A stretch of DNA of 42,823 nt from JAEXNA01 sp050486105 (GCA_050486105.1 JBJHCR010000009.1:1-42823); one strand, 5' to 3'; counted from the stretch's first letter, positions 25,889 to 34,889 are shown. Numbers and translations are program-made. Notes: generated by a model from the letters alone, not told the origin.

Positions 25889-26461
25889 ATGAAGAAGCTC
25901 TTTCTTGGCCTAGTTGCCCTGCTGCTGCTGAGCGTCATCGGCGTATTGGGAGCAGCTTACATGCAACCCGCCGACTACCGCGTAGAGCGCTCAGTGATCA
26001 TCAAGGCCCCGCCTGAAGAAGTCTATTCGGTTATTTCTGACTTCGGACGTTGGGGAGAATGGTCTCCCTGGGAAAAGCTCGACCCGGACATGCGCAAGTC
26101 GGTCACAGGCACGCCAGGAGAACCTGGCTATCGCTACGTCTGGGAGGGCAATGACCAAGTCGGTCAGGGAAGCATGACGGTTGTCAGGGCCGTTCCCAAT
26201 GAACGGATAGAAATCAAGTTAGAGTTCCTCAAACCGTTTCAGGCATCCAGCGAAACACTCTGGGAACTGAAACCAGAAGGAGAATCGACCAGAATGACCT
26301 GGATCATGGAGGGACGCAACGAGGGGCTCATGGCCAAGCTTTTTTCTATGCTCATGGGAATGGACAAGATGATCGGTGCCGATTTCGAGGAAGGCCTTTC
26401 CCATCTCAAACGGGTCAGTGAGCATTCACTCGATCCTGGAGAAGAGCAGAGCCCGCCTTAA
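25889..26461 (+). CDS. SRPBCC family protein with N-terminal membrane anchor
   Basis: 190 aa from ATG 25889 with AAAGGAG 10 nt upstream. Residues 1-22 (LFLGLVALLLLSVIGVLGAA) are a signal anchor. The rest is an SRPBCC (START/Bet v1-like) domain: DYRVERSVIIKAPPEEVYSV and SDFGRWGEWSPWEKLDPDM are the family opening, and METDKMIGADFEEGL-type C-terminal helix residues (MGMDKMIGADFEEGLSHLK) close it. This domain binds hydrophobic ligands. Single gene, with a hairpin right after the stop. Confidence 0.9.
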   Translation: MKKLFLGLVALLLLSVIGVLGAAYMQPADYRVERSVIIKAPPEEVYSVISDFGRWGEWSPWEKLDPDMRKSVTGTPGEPGYRYVWEGNDQVGQGSMTVVRAVPNERIEIKLEFLKPFQASSETLWELKPEGESTRMTWIMEGRNEGLMAKLFSMLMGMDKMIGADFEEGLSHLKRVSEHSLDPGEEQSPP

Positions 26462-26465
26462 AGTC

Positions 26466-26488
26466 TCGAGCGGTGTTGGCCGCTTTTG
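26466..26488 (+). terminator. possible intrinsic terminator after the SRPBCC gene
   Basis: AGCGG-TGTTGG-CCGCT followed by TTTTG begins 8 nt past the stop codon. The stem is only 5-6 bp and the T-run is short, so a weak terminator at best. Confidence 0.4.
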
Positions 26489-26519
26489 AGGGTTTGTTCA
26501 CATCTCCGACGACCAGCTC

Positions 26520-26534
26520 TTAACTTGGAGTTAA
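26520..26534. promoter_or_regulatory. 15-bp palindrome upstream of the M4-like protease gene
   Basis: TTAACT-TGG-AGTTAA is a perfect inverted repeat in the 190-bp gap before the gene at 26653. It has the size of a binding site for a dimeric repressor. No adjacent regulator gene. Confidence 0.3.
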
Positions 26535-26652
26535 CGAAAAGTTCCCGTTCGTATTCTAAAATGGAGTGATCGAATTTATCTCAGGCTTGAAGTGCGATCT
26601 TGATGGTCTCACCTTGAGCGCTTGAGTGCATACTATATATCTGGAGACCCAT

Positions 26653-28248
26653 ATGAACATTACTCCCAACGCCTACCGACCGGTAGCTCCCCAGCCTCAG
26701 ACGGCTGAAGCCACCGCCAAGAAAGAGTTCAACTACAACTCCCAAGACCCGGACACCCTCCCCAGCGAAACCACCACCATCGGCGTCGACGCCAAAGACG
26801 GCAAAGTGGAAACCGAAAGTGTGGTGCTGCACAACCGGAAAGCCCTGATCCTCTTCGGACAACTTCTAGGAATCAAGGAAGACCCCGACTTCAAACTCAA
26901 TCCCAATGCCGACGGGAATTTCGTTTTCCCGCAAAACCATAAGTCGTTCACCAGCGCCAACGCTTTTGCTGCGGCGGCTGCTACCGTAGACAAGTACAAT
27001 GAGGTTTACAAAGACCTCACTGGCAAGAGCATCGAATGGGCTTTCGAGTCGGACAAACTGAAGGTCTCCCCGGAGACCGGCAAATGGCCCAACGCCTTCT
27101 ACGCTCGGGAACTCGAAGGGGTCCACTTCTTCGACGTCAAGCATACCAGCACCGGTGACTCTGGCGAGGTGGCCTCACACGAAGTCGGACACGCCGTTCT
27201 CGATGCCATCAGGCCCAACTACTTCGAGGGCACCGGAGCCGAAACCGGAGCCTTCCACGAAGCCTTCGGTGATGTCCTGGCCATGCTGATGACCTTGGGC
27301 AGCGACACTGCGGTGGATGCTATTGTCAATCAAACCGAAGCCGGCGACCTCTCCTCGAAAAAGAATATCCTCTCGGAGATGGGCGAAGGATTCGGTCAGG
27401 CTTTGGGTCTGCCTGGAGGCATCAGGTCGTCCTTCAACCAGTTCACCTGGCAAGACCCCACCACCCTTCCCGAGCGCGGTGACGACAACAACCTGGGCCA
27501 CGAGGTCCACGATTTCTCACGCCTATGGTCCGGAGCTTTCTACGACGTGCTCGACGGCATTTCCGACGCCAACCGAGCAGCCGGAATGTCGCCCCAGGAA
27601 GCCCTGAAGGCCGCTGGGGAAGAAGGCTGGAAACTGCTTATCGGTCAGATGGAATTCGCCTCCAAAGGCTCCGAGACCACCTTCAAAGAGATGGCCACCA
27701 ACCTCTTGGCTGGAGACGCTCAGTTCAACGGTGGACAGCGTCAAGACTTGATCCGAGACATCATGGAAAAACGCGACTTATTGCCCGCCGGGGCCGGTCT
27801 GTTCAAGAGTGCTGGACCAGTCTTCAGCGGCAAAGTCAAGGAAAAAGAGATCACCCTCGACGAAGAATTTGGCGCCCTGGCCGGAGTGAAGATGAACACT
27901 CTGGTAGATCAGCCGGTTTTCGGCTTCGGACCCATGTCTGAAGCGGCGCCCTCAGCCGACGAAGCCAAAAAGGGTGTGAAGCTGATGCTGCAAAACGACC
28001 GCATCCTCTTCACCGACACCAAGCCGAGCTTCGCCGATTTCTTCAAGCCCGATGGCACCGCCTATCAGGCCTACGTTATGCCCGGCCCCGACGGCGAGCG
28101 AGTCTTGCAGAGGGTTCCTATGGCGGTCTGCGACTTCGGCCACGGCCACATTCACGGAAACCACAACCACGGGGGTAGCCCGGTCCACGATCACGGACAC
28201 AGCCATCTCCACGGAGAAAACTGCGACCACGGTCATATCCACGGCTAG
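26653..28248 (+). CDS. M4-like zinc metallopeptidase with His-rich C-terminal tail
   Basis: 531 aa from ATG 26653, with GGAG 7 nt upstream. A gluzincin zinc site is present: HEVGH at residues 176-180 and a downstream E203 in FHEAFGDVLAM, as in the M4/thermolysin-like group (HExxH and NEAxSD pattern). Residues about 495-531 form a tail with some 16 His (GHGHIHGNHNHG, VHDHGHSHLHG) that probably binds Zn, Ni or Cu. There is no signal peptide or propeptide; the N-terminus is MNITPNAYRPVAPQPQ. It could be an intracellular protease, or one released without the Sec pathway. Closed by a strong terminator shared with the convergent esterase gene. Confidence 0.87.
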   Translation: MNITPNAYRPVAPQPQTAEATAKKEFNYNSQDPDTLPSETTTIGVDAKDGKVETESVVLHNRKALILFGQLLGIKEDPDFKLNPNADGNFVFPQNHKSFTSANAFAAAAATVDKYNEVYKDLTGKSIEWAFESDKLKVSPETGKWPNAFYARELEGVHFFDVKHTSTGDSGEVASHEVGHAVLDAIRPNYFEGTGAETGAFHEAFGDVLAMLMTLGSDTAVDAIVNQTEAGDLSSKKNILSEMGEGFGQALGLPGGIRSSFNQFTWQDPTTLPERGDDNNLGHEVHDFSRLWSGAFYDVLDGISDANRAAGMSPQEALKAAGEEGWKLLIGQMEFASKGSETTFKEMATNLLAGDAQFNGGQRQDLIRDIMEKRDLLPAGAGLFKSAGPVFSGKVKEKEITLDEEFGALAGVKMNTLVDQPVFGFGPMSEAAPSADEAKKGVKLMLQNDRILFTDTKPSFADFFKPDGTAYQAYVMPGPDGERVLQRVPMAVCDFGHGHIHGNHNHGGSPVHDHGHSHLHGENCDHGHIHG

Positions 28249-28266
28249 AGCCGACAACCTCGCTTA

Positions 28267-28298
28267 GAAAAAGGAGCGCTTCAGAGCGCTCCTTTTTC
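28267..28298. terminator. strong bidirectional intrinsic terminator
   Basis: A 14-bp perfect stem, GAAAAAGGAGCGCT with AGCGCTCCTTTTTC, around a TCAG loop. It has a GC core and A/T tracts on both sides, so it terminates both the plus-strand protease gene (stop 28248) and the minus-strand esterase gene (stop 28324). Confidence 0.93.
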
Positions 28299-28323
28299 TA
28301 TTGAGCACTTGAAGCTGTGCGCC

Positions 28324-29139
28324 TCACTTACCCTCGATAAAATCCAAGGCTTCAGCTAAGGCCTCGGGTTGGCAGATACGGTGAGCCATTCCCGGCACAT
28401 CCAAAAACTTGGCCTGGTATCCATCGGACTGAAAACCACCTTGGTAGATGTCCTGCAGATTCCCGTATCGAAAGTCGTTGTTGCCAGTGATGATCACAAA
28501 GCGAACCCTCTCTTTTACGGCACCCACATCGACCTCGTCCGAGCCTCGCATTTCTCCATAGAGGGCTCCTTCGCCCATCTCCTGAGTCTCGGCTCGCACC
28601 TGGGGTACAGGACGAATGAAATCAGACCCCACACTCTGAATGGTTCCGGAAAACAGTTCGGGATGATAGAAGGCTATGGAACTGGCGATCCTGGCTCCAC
28701 CGGACAAACCTGCAGCGTAGACCCGGTCCGGATCGATCTTGTACTCTTCTGACATAGCGTAGGCGGCGGCAATGGCAAGCCCTGCCCGTCGGGCCGGGTC
28801 CTGATCGTTGCCTGCATCCTTTGGACAGATCATCAGCAAGTCTCTCTCGACCAAGACCGGAGACCAAAGCAAGGGGAGCGCCGGCTCATCCACTGGCGAA
28901 ACAAAGACGATGAGTCCGTAGGTCTTCTCAGGATCAAAGTTGGTGGGCCGAGCCAGAAGAAACTTCTCGACCATCAAAGACTGATCGTAGTCCACCGCTG
29001 AGTTGTTGCGGGGCATCTCAGGCAGCCCATAAAAGGGCTGCTCGATTTCCTCCATCCCAATATCGTTATCAGGCTGTTCCAGAAATAGCTGACACCCGGA
29101 GAGCATAAAAAGTATCAAACAAACAAAGAATTTTCTCAT
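28324..29139 (-). CDS. lipoprotein alpha/beta-hydrolase (putative esterase)
   Basis: 271 aa from ATG 29139; ATG 29148 is possible. A lipoprotein signal peptide (FFVCLILFMLSGC, lipobox LSGC) is followed by a short acidic linker. The hydrolase domain has the nucleophile elbow GLSGG (in RVYAAGLSGGARIAS), an Asp candidate in GNNDFRYG and a His in GMAHR, a full triad in the right order. It resembles the polyhydroxybutyrate depolymerase/esterase-like group (PEKTYGLIVFVSP at the first strand, KIDPDRVYAAG before the elbow). It is expected to be tethered to the membrane facing the periplasm or outside. The substrate is unknown. Confidence 0.86.
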   Translation of the reverse strand: MRKFFVCLILFMLSGCQLFLEQPDNDIGMEEIEQPFYGLPEMPRNNSAVDYDQSLMVEKFLLARPTNFDPEKTYGLIVFVSPVDEPALPLLWSPVLVERDLLMICPKDAGNDQDPARRAGLAIAAAYAMSEEYKIDPDRVYAAGLSGGARIASSIAFYHPELFSGTIQSVGSDFIRPVPQVRAETQEMGEGALYGEMRGSDEVDVGAVKERVRFVIITGNNDFRYGNLQDIYQGGFQSDGYQAKFLDVPGMAHRICQPEALAEALDFIEGK

Positions 29140-29380
29140 AATAACCATTGTTTTGCTTGACGGGAGAAATCCTCTGAATCCCTCCGAGAACTCATGCCTC
29201 AAGCCTGTGGTCAAACCATGGCGAGCTCACTGAATCGGTGTGCTGAACGGCTTCCCGATCAAGAGCGCGCCTACAAAGCCGCAGGCGAAAAAACGTGGCC
29301 AAGACTCGATACTTCTTGTCTTTCCATTGCTGTTTCCGCAATGCTCCGGGGTCAGTACTCCGCAGCCCGGCACCCAGCCC

Positions 29381-30331
29381 TCAGATTGGAATGTCTTCTC
29401 GAGAATGAATCGGAACGGTCTCCCGGTAGCGCGCTATGGCCTCAGCCACTTCCAACACAGTTTCACTCTCAGCGACCTCCTGAGCATAAGGTTTCAGAGC
29501 AGCCACCCTGCCTAGGTCAAAAAACCAATACAGCAGGGTGAGAGGAGAGACCCAAACGGGGGCTCCTTGGGCCTTTTGACACACCTCCTGATGGCCGAAC
29601 TCTCCTCGCATAGCTGAACGGATAGAACTCGCGATCACGCTGTGTTGCCAGGGTTCCATCTCAGAATGGATGCTGGCGATCGCAGACATGAAGCCCTCAC
29701 CGGCTGGGGTTCCCGGAAGCAAAGCGGAAACCCCTTGACAGGCCTGTTCTCGGACCAAATCGGCCATTCGTCGCAGGGCATCGGCGTGGGGGATGGTGTG
29801 GTTAATGCCTTCGATCCCGAAGGCCGTACTTACATAGGTCCCGGGCAGGCCAAGAGAAGCCGCCGACAAAATGGTAATGGAGTCCAGAGATGGGGTGCCC
29901 AACTCGTGTTCATCCCCCTGAAATAAGCCATCCACCCCACCGTCCACCAAAATTAGAGCATCGAGCTTGAGCTCTTGCTGCAGATACTGGAAAGCCTCCC
30001 TGGTGGGGCGAACCCCGACCCTAGCAAAACACCAGATCGGAACCTCTTCCTGACGATGAGTCTTGAACCAGCGCGACAAAGCGCCTTCTACGAACGGGAA
30101 TGCGGTGTCTGAACAGCGACTGTCGGGGCCGACCAAATAAAGATTGGTCAACGGCTTCTCCACTCGGCTCACCTTGTCCAAAGACGATGTGCTGGCGTTC
30201 GCCAAGTGTACTGTGTGCCCAAGCTCTCGTAAGGCAAGGACAATGGGAAGGGCGCAAACCGCGTCGAAACCGCCTCCGATACCCGCCACCAGAACTTTTG
30301 AAGCCTTGGGAATGTGCAGAGGTATTCGCAT
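29381..30331 (-). CDS. DUF1152 domain-containing protein
   Basis: 316 aa from ATG 30331. The ribosome site is poor (GGGG directly before the ATG) and the frame stays open for 144 nt upstream. The N-terminal glycine loop VLVAGIGGGFDAVCALPI is characteristic of DUF1152 and looks like a nucleotide or phosphate loop. The phrase DALILVDGGVDGLFQGDE marks the middle. The function of the family is unknown. Cytoplasmic. It is the last gene of a minus-strand series with the AAA+, VWA, SPFH and membrane genes, after a 112-bp gap, so its membership in that operon is possible but not certain. Confidence 0.82.
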   Translation of the reverse strand: MRIPLHIPKASKVLVAGIGGGFDAVCALPIVLALRELGHTVHLANASTSSLDKVSRVEKPLTNLYLVGPDSRCSDTAFPFVEGALSRWFKTHRQEEVPIWCFARVGVRPTREAFQYLQQELKLDALILVDGGVDGLFQGDEHELGTPSLDSITILSAASLGLPGTYVSTAFGIEGINHTIPHADALRRMADLVREQACQGVSALLPGTPAGEGFMSAIASIHSEMEPWQHSVIASSIRSAMRGEFGHQEVCQKAQGAPVWVSPLTLLYWFFDLGRVAALKPYAQEVAESETVLEVAEAIARYRETVPIHSREDIPI

Positions 30332-30443
30332 CCCCGAAATTTCGGTGCAGCCAGCTTCAAACCTGCCGCTATACTTCTGTGCGTTGAGTGGGCAAGTTAT
30401 GCTGGGAGTGGAGCCGCACAGAAGTATGACAGCATCTGAGCCA

Positions 30444-30851
30444 CTAACGAAACAGCAAGAGGGGGCACAAGGCACACAACGCCATCAAGGCCCAAAAGGC
30501 CGTAGTTCTAGCCTTCTCTTTTTCTATACGCCCTCCGAGATAAGCCCCCAGAGCTGACGCTCCACCCACGGCGATCCCCGCTAAACCACCAAATCCGAAG
30601 CCTATTCCGAAAGAGGCCATCAGCACTCCTGGCAGATTCGTTTCCTGGTGATCGGAAATAAAAGTGAAGAAGACCACCAAAGTCAAGGCGGCTATGGTGG
30701 ACACGACCAGGGGAGCGAAGATCTTGTCCTGGCAGAGACGGCCCCAACTTCTTCCTTGACCGTGCGCCTTGATGGCGTTCCTCACTAGGCGGTCGCTCAC
30801 GGCCAGAAAGAAGGCGCAGACCAAGACGTAGAGAGCAAAGGCTATGGGCAC
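30444..30851 (-). CDS. small integral membrane protein of unknown function
   Basis: 135 aa from GTG 30851; GGAG from the end of the SPFH gene lies 7 nt before it. Hydropathy shows four transmembrane segments (about residues 2-22, 45-66, 76-107 and 118-134) with a basic loop (RSWGRLCQDK) between the first two. The third segment is Gly-rich (FGIGFGFGGLAGIAVGG). It matches no family that I can name. Being coupled (4-bp gap) to a stomatin-like gene, it may be the partner membrane protein, as NfeD-like proteins are in other bacteria. Confidence 0.8.
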   Translation of the reverse strand: MPIAFALYVLVCAFFLAVSDRLVRNAIKAHGQGRSWGRLCQDKIFAPLVVSTIAALTLVVFFTFISDHQETNLPGVLMASFGIGFGFGGLAGIAVGGASALGAYLGGRIEKEKARTTAFWALMALCALCPLLLFR

Positions 30852-30855
30852 GGTT

Positions 30856-31695
30856 TCACTCCTGGGCGCTCGAGTCTTGAGCTATCTCGGACTCGGAGGC
30901 TACAGATTCGCGACGGTGAACATCTTGAGAAGAATGGACGCTTCGGTAGGCTTCGGTGAACGTCTTCAGAGTGTCGATGGGAACCGGAAAGAGAATGGTG
31001 GAAGACTTCTCTACCGAAATCTCCACCATGGTTTGCAGATAGCGCAGTTGCATGGCCGTCGGATTGCTCATCTGCTCGGCCGCATCAGAAAGCCGCTTCG
31101 CCGCCTGAAATTCGCCGTCGGCATGGATGATCTTAGCTCGTTTCTCCCGCTCGGCTTCGGCCTGTCGGGCCATGGCGCGTTGCATGCTCTCCGGGAGCTC
31201 AACATCTTTAATCTCCACCGCGGTGACCTGAACCCCCCAGGGCTCAGTGGCCCCATCGATGATCTTTTGTAGATTTCGGTTGATCTCGTCCCGGCGCACT
31301 AGGATCTCGTCGAGTTCAGACTGCCCGATGATGCTGCGCAAGGAGCTCTGGGAAAACTGGGCCACAGCATTGCGATAGTCTTCCACCTGGATCAAGGCCG
31401 CCACCGGATCGACCACCTTCATGAAGACCACCGCATTGACCTTGATGGTCACGTTATCTTTGGTGATCACCTCTTGGGCCGTCACCTCCAACACCACCAC
31501 CCGTAGGTCTACCTTAATCAGTCTTTCGGCCACCGGAAAAATCACCAAAAGCCCAGGCCCTCGATGGCGCTGCAGCTTTCCGAATCGGAACACCACCGCC
31601 CTCTCCCACTCCTTGCAAACCCTCAACATCTGAGGGAGAAAAATGATAACAAAAAAGAACGCTCCGGTAAAAATCGTCACATAAATGAGGTCCAT
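30856..31695 (-). CDS. stomatin/prohibitin (SPFH, Band 7) family protein
   Basis: 279 aa from ATG 31695, with GGGAG 8 nt upstream. One N-terminal membrane hairpin (VTIFTGAFFFVIIFLPQML) is followed by the Band 7 domain: VVFRFGKLQRHRGPGLLVIF, VTKDNVTIKVNAVV-like phrases (VITKDNVTIKVNAVVFMKVV) and QSSLRSIIGQSELDEIL. Then a charged coiled coil (RAMARQAEAEREKRAKIIHA) and the short C-terminal tail follow. This is the slipin group. Such proteins oligomerise on the inner membrane and organise microdomains or protease partners. Its neighbours are a VWA protein upstream and a small four-helix membrane protein downstream. Confidence 0.93.
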   Translation of the reverse strand: MDLIYVTIFTGAFFFVIIFLPQMLRVCKEWERAVVFRFGKLQRHRGPGLLVIFPVAERLIKVDLRVVVLEVTAQEVITKDNVTIKVNAVVFMKVVDPVAALIQVEDYRNAVAQFSQSSLRSIIGQSELDEILVRRDEINRNLQKIIDGATEPWGVQVTAVEIKDVELPESMQRAMARQAEAEREKRAKIIHADGEFQAAKRLSDAAEQMSNPTAMQLRYLQTMVEISVEKSSTILFPVPIDTLKTFTEAYRSVHSSQDVHRRESVASESEIAQDSSAQE

Positions 31696-31756
31696 CAAGC
31701 GTTCTCCCTAGTCATCCTGAATCCGACTCATGTCGGCCACACTCGGGCTTCGATGG

Positions 31757-32950
31757 TCACCACCCATCTCCCCGCCTACGCCCCGTCAGGTGGTCCACGG
31801 CCAGGCCCAATCCTTCCAGGGTCAAACAGAACATGGGAAAGAGAGTCCTGATTCGATTCAAGGTCTCACCACTCCAGTACTTGGGCTGCTCGGGATTGAT
31901 CCAGGCGCACTTGGCGAAATGGTCTTTGAGCTTCATGAGCCATTCGAGTCCAGTAGTCTGACCTTCCCATCCAAAGAAGAAGGAGTGCTTCGGGGCTACC
32001 AATTCGTAAGGGGCCATCATGGCGTCGCCGACGATGACGAGTTTCGTCTCTTTGCTGCTGGTGTGAAGCAACTGCTCAACCGGATAGGGGTCCCGAAAGT
32101 CGGCGGTGCCATACACCGATTCATAGACGCAATTGTGGAAATAGTAAGAGCGAAACTCTTTGAAATGGGTGGCCTTCGAGGCTGCGGTGAACAGCTGCTC
32201 CACCTGCCGAGTGTAAGGGTCCATGGACCCTCCTACATCCATGAGCAGCACCACCCTGGTGTTGGGGCGACGAGGTGGACGGGTCACGATCTCGAGTTCG
32301 CCGGCATTTCGAGCCGTCTCTCGAATGGACTCCTCGAGATCCAACTCCTGCTCGGTGCCTTCCCGGGCAAAGCTTCGCAACTTTCTCAAGGCCACTGAAA
32401 ATTGACGGACGTCCAGGCGCCGATCGTTGCGATACTCTCCGTAGCTGCGAGCCTCGGCCACTTGCATGGCCCTGCGGTTGCCACCTGGTCCACCGATGCG
32501 AAAACCCGGCACCGGCAGGCCACTATGACCAAAGGGTGAGCTGCCTCCTGTCCCGATCCAACGGTTGCCGCCGTCGTGGCGCTCCTTCTGTTCTCGTAGG
32601 CGCTCCTCGAGCATCTTCTTGAGCTCCTCGTAGTCCAAGCCCTCCAGCAAGGCGCGCTCTTCGGGGCTCAGGTGCGGTCGTCGTTCGACGGCCTCGCGCA
32701 GCCAATCGAGCAAATCCTGGTGCAGCTGAGCGGCCGCTGTTTCCACTCCGTGGAAGTGAGCCAAAAAAGCCTGGTCAAAGATGTCCAAGTGACTCTCATT
32801 GTGCACCAGCAGGCAACGAGCTGTATGGTAGAAGCCGGTGAGAGTGCTGTCGTGCAGTCCCTTGTTTAGGGCTTCGCCCAAGGCCACCGCCTCCTGGGCT
32901 CCCACTGGCACCCCCCTGGAGCGAAGCTCATAGACGAAGGGTACAAACAT
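31757..32950 (-). CDS. CoxE-like VWA domain protein
   Basis: 397 aa from ATG 32950; the start overlaps the stop of the AAA+ gene (TGATG), so the two are translationally coupled. The N-terminal 230 residues are helical. The VWA domain begins near residue 250 with VVLLMDVGGSMDPYT; the metal-site motif DxGxS replaces DxSxS, a common variant in this family. The phrase VTRPPRRPNTRVVLLMD is characteristic of the CoxE/MoxR-associated group. With a MoxR-type ATPase it usually acts as a chaperone pair that inserts metals or remodels partner proteins. Confidence 0.92.
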   Translation of the reverse strand: MFVPFVYELRSRGVPVGAQEAVALGEALNKGLHDSTLTGFYHTARCLLVHNESHLDIFDQAFLAHFHGVETAAAQLHQDLLDWLREAVERRPHLSPEERALLEGLDYEELKKMLEERLREQKERHDGGNRWIGTGGSSPFGHSGLPVPGFRIGGPGGNRRAMQVAEARSYGEYRNDRRLDVRQFSVALRKLRSFAREGTEQELDLEESIRETARNAGELEIVTRPPRRPNTRVVLLMDVGGSMDPYTRQVEQLFTAASKATHFKEFRSYYFHNCVYESVYGTADFRDPYPVEQLLHTSSKETKLVIVGDAMMAPYELVAPKHSFFFGWEGQTTGLEWLMKLKDHFAKCAWINPEQPKYWSGETLNRIRTLFPMFCLTLEGLGLAVDHLTGRRRGDGW

Positions 32951-33792
32951 CAGTTGCGCCAGCCACTCTTTCTGGTGAAGGCTTCGGCCACCGCAGCTAG
33001 GTCGTGTTCACGCTTGAGCAAGGTCCCTAGGAAAGGGATGGAAGAGTCCAAAGCCACACTGCTGATCCCAGCAGCTTTCAGGGCCGAGATCCAGTCTATG
33101 AGTTCGCTGGTGCTGGGGCGCTTTCTGAGCCGCTGCAGTTCGCGCAGATTGAAAAAAGCCGCCACCGCTTGACTGGCCAGGTTCTGGTCCAACCCCGGGT
33201 GGTGAACCTCGACGATACGACGCATGAACTCCGGAGTCGGGAACTCGATGAAGTGGAACACGCAGCGGCGCAGAAAGGCGTCGGGCAACTCCTTCTCGTT
33301 GTTGCTGGTGATGACCACGATGGGTCGTTGTTTAGCGGTGACGGTGTCGTTGGTTTCAGTGATGCGGAAGCTCATGCGATCCAACTCGTGCAGCAGATCG
33401 TTAGGAAATTCAATGTCCGCCTTGTCCACTTCATCGATCAGCAGCACCACTCGGTCTTCAGAGGAGAAAGCCTCACCCAAGGGTCCAAGTTTGATGTATT
33501 GCCTGATGTCGGTTACATCGTGGTCTCCGAAACGGGAGTCATACAGTCGTTGCACCGTGTCATAGACATACAACCCATCCTGGGCCCTGGTGGTGCTTTT
33601 CACGTGCCAAGGTATGAGGGTCAAGCCTAGAGCCTCGGCGATAGCTTCAGCCAGCAGGGTCTTGCCGGTTCCGGGTTCTCCTCTGATCAAGAGCGGACGC
33701 TGCAAGGCCAGAGAGCAGTTCACCGCCGCCTCGAGTCCCTCGTTGGTCAGGTAGTCGTCAGTGCCGCTAAAGCGGAAGAAATCTTCTTTCAT
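32950..33792 (-). CDS. MoxR family AAA+ ATPase (CoxD-like)
   Basis: 280 aa. AAA+ motifs are all visible: Walker A GEPGTGKT at residues 38-45, Walker B VVLLIDEVDKAD, sensor 1 VVITSNN, arginine finger region PDAFLRRCVFH. The layout, short and without extra domains, is that of MoxR/CoxD. It hydrolyses ATP to remodel a substrate together with the VWA partner gene that it overlaps. First gene of a minus-strand set that continues with VWA, SPFH and small membrane protein genes. Confidence 0.94.
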   Translation of the reverse strand: MKEDFFRFSGTDDYLTNEGLEAAVNCSLALQRPLLIRGEPGTGKTLLAEAIAEALGLTLIPWHVKSTTRAQDGLYVYDTVQRLYDSRFGDHDVTDIRQYIKLGPLGEAFSSEDRVVLLIDEVDKADIEFPNDLLHELDRMSFRITETNDTVTAKQRPIVVITSNNEKELPDAFLRRCVFHFIEFPTPEFMRRIVEVHHPGLDQNLASQAVAAFFNLRELQRLRKRPSTSELIDWISALKAAGISSVALDSSIPFLGTLLKREHDLAAVAEAFTRKSGWRN

Positions 33793-33881
33793 ACTTTGAT
33801 GTTCTGCGGATAGGGCCTGGGTCCCGCTACAGCCGACACAAGCTCCTAGAGATGAAGCGACCTTCTGGTCTCCGATTCCAC

Positions 33882-34889
33882 CTAGGGCGTGCGGTTGGTT
33901 GCTTGCCCGTTCACCACAAAATCACGAACGATGCCCTGGACGATCTCCACCGACTCGAGGTTGGGGTTCTCCTTGGGGCTGAGCATGGCGTGTTGCACTT
34001 TTTCTTCGGCGGGAAAGTGATACCAACCGTTGGCCTGTCCAGACTCGTCGCTGCTTCGATTCATAAATTTGTCGATAGATTTCTTCCCGCTCAGCAGGTC
34101 CTTTTCGGTGCTGATAACTTGCAGAGGCTGCTCGATGCCCTTGACCTGAGCTCCCACTCGATACATCGCCAGAGCCTGACCCCAGGTGCCTTGAGTCCTC
34201 GGTGTGGGATCGTCTTCCACCTGGGGACGCTCCTTGCGAGGCAAGCGGTCCAAGAGCCGCCCGAACATGCCGAATGTCACCATATCCACAATATTGAGCA
34301 CCGGCATCAGAACCCCGGTGAGTCCGTCTCCACCCAAGAATGGAGCTGCGGCTACCACCCCAGTCACTTCTTCGTTGCGCTGGGCCATCCTTAGAGCAAC
34401 ATTGCCTCCTCCGGACAAACCCACCGCATAGACGGGTGCTCCCAGGGCCGAAGCGTCTGCGAAGGTCTGGTCAATGAACTGGTCCCAAACCTTTCCTTGA
34501 GTGGTCTTCGGGATATCTTTGTGAGAAGGCTTGCCGTCGGCTTCAGCGAGACCGTGCCCTGGCATACGTTTGGCTAGAACGTGAAACCCCTCATCGTGCA
34601 GCTGGCTGGCCATCTCTTCATACTGCCAGGGAGCTGCGGTGAATCCGTGAAACAACAAGACCGTTCCCTTGGCTTCACTCTGCTCTCTGGGGAGGAATAG
34701 CGACTGGGCATTCGGACGCAACTTGACTCCGTCAGCTCGAGCTTCGCTTTGCCAGCGCACCTCGTCGAGAACTTGGTCCTGGATCTTTTCTACCGCCTGC
34801 TCGAACTTAGGATGAGCTTTCCGGGTCCCAGGTTGATTCGTGCCCGGTGCGAAGGTTAGTAGACTTGGAGTGAGTGCGACAGTTGCCAT
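33882..34889 (-). CDS. alpha/beta-hydrolase (serine esterase/lipase-like)
   Basis: 335 aa from ATG 34889; ATG upstream in the same frame (34910) is possible. The first strand leads to the oxyanion motif LLFHGFTAAPWQYEE. The nucleophile elbow is GLSGGGN, the acid is D in STEKDLLSGKKS and the base is H in QHAMLSP; the triad order is correct. There is a helical lid region of about 60 residues around LNIVDMVTFGMFGRLLDRLP. No signal peptide, but residues 1-15 are mildly hydrophobic. Substrates are unknown. Divergent from the GHKL-like gene at 34995. Confidence 0.88.
   Translation of the reverse strand: MATVALTPSLLTFAPGTNQPGTRKAHPKFEQAVEKIQDQVLDEVRWQSEARADGVKLRPNAQSLFLPREQSEAKGTVLLFHGFTAAPWQYEEMASQLHDEGFHVLAKRMPGHGLAEADGKPSHKDIPKTTQGKVWDQFIDQTFADASALGAPVYAVGLSGGGNVALRMAQRNEEVTGVVAAAPFLGGDGLTGVLMPVLNIVDMVTFGMFGRLLDRLPRKERPQVEDDPTPRTQGTWGQALAMYRVGAQVKGIEQPLQVISTEKDLLSGKKSIDKFMNRSSDESGQANGWYHFPAEEKVQHAMLSPKENPNLESVEIVQGIVRDFVVNGQATNRTP

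Noticed and set aside
29140..29380. Possible 48-codon minus-strand ORF with a hydrophobic end after the DUF1152 gene
   Set aside because: The start is GTG with a weak site, the sequence is Cys-rich without a convincing domain, and the region also holds a small hairpin; support is too weak.
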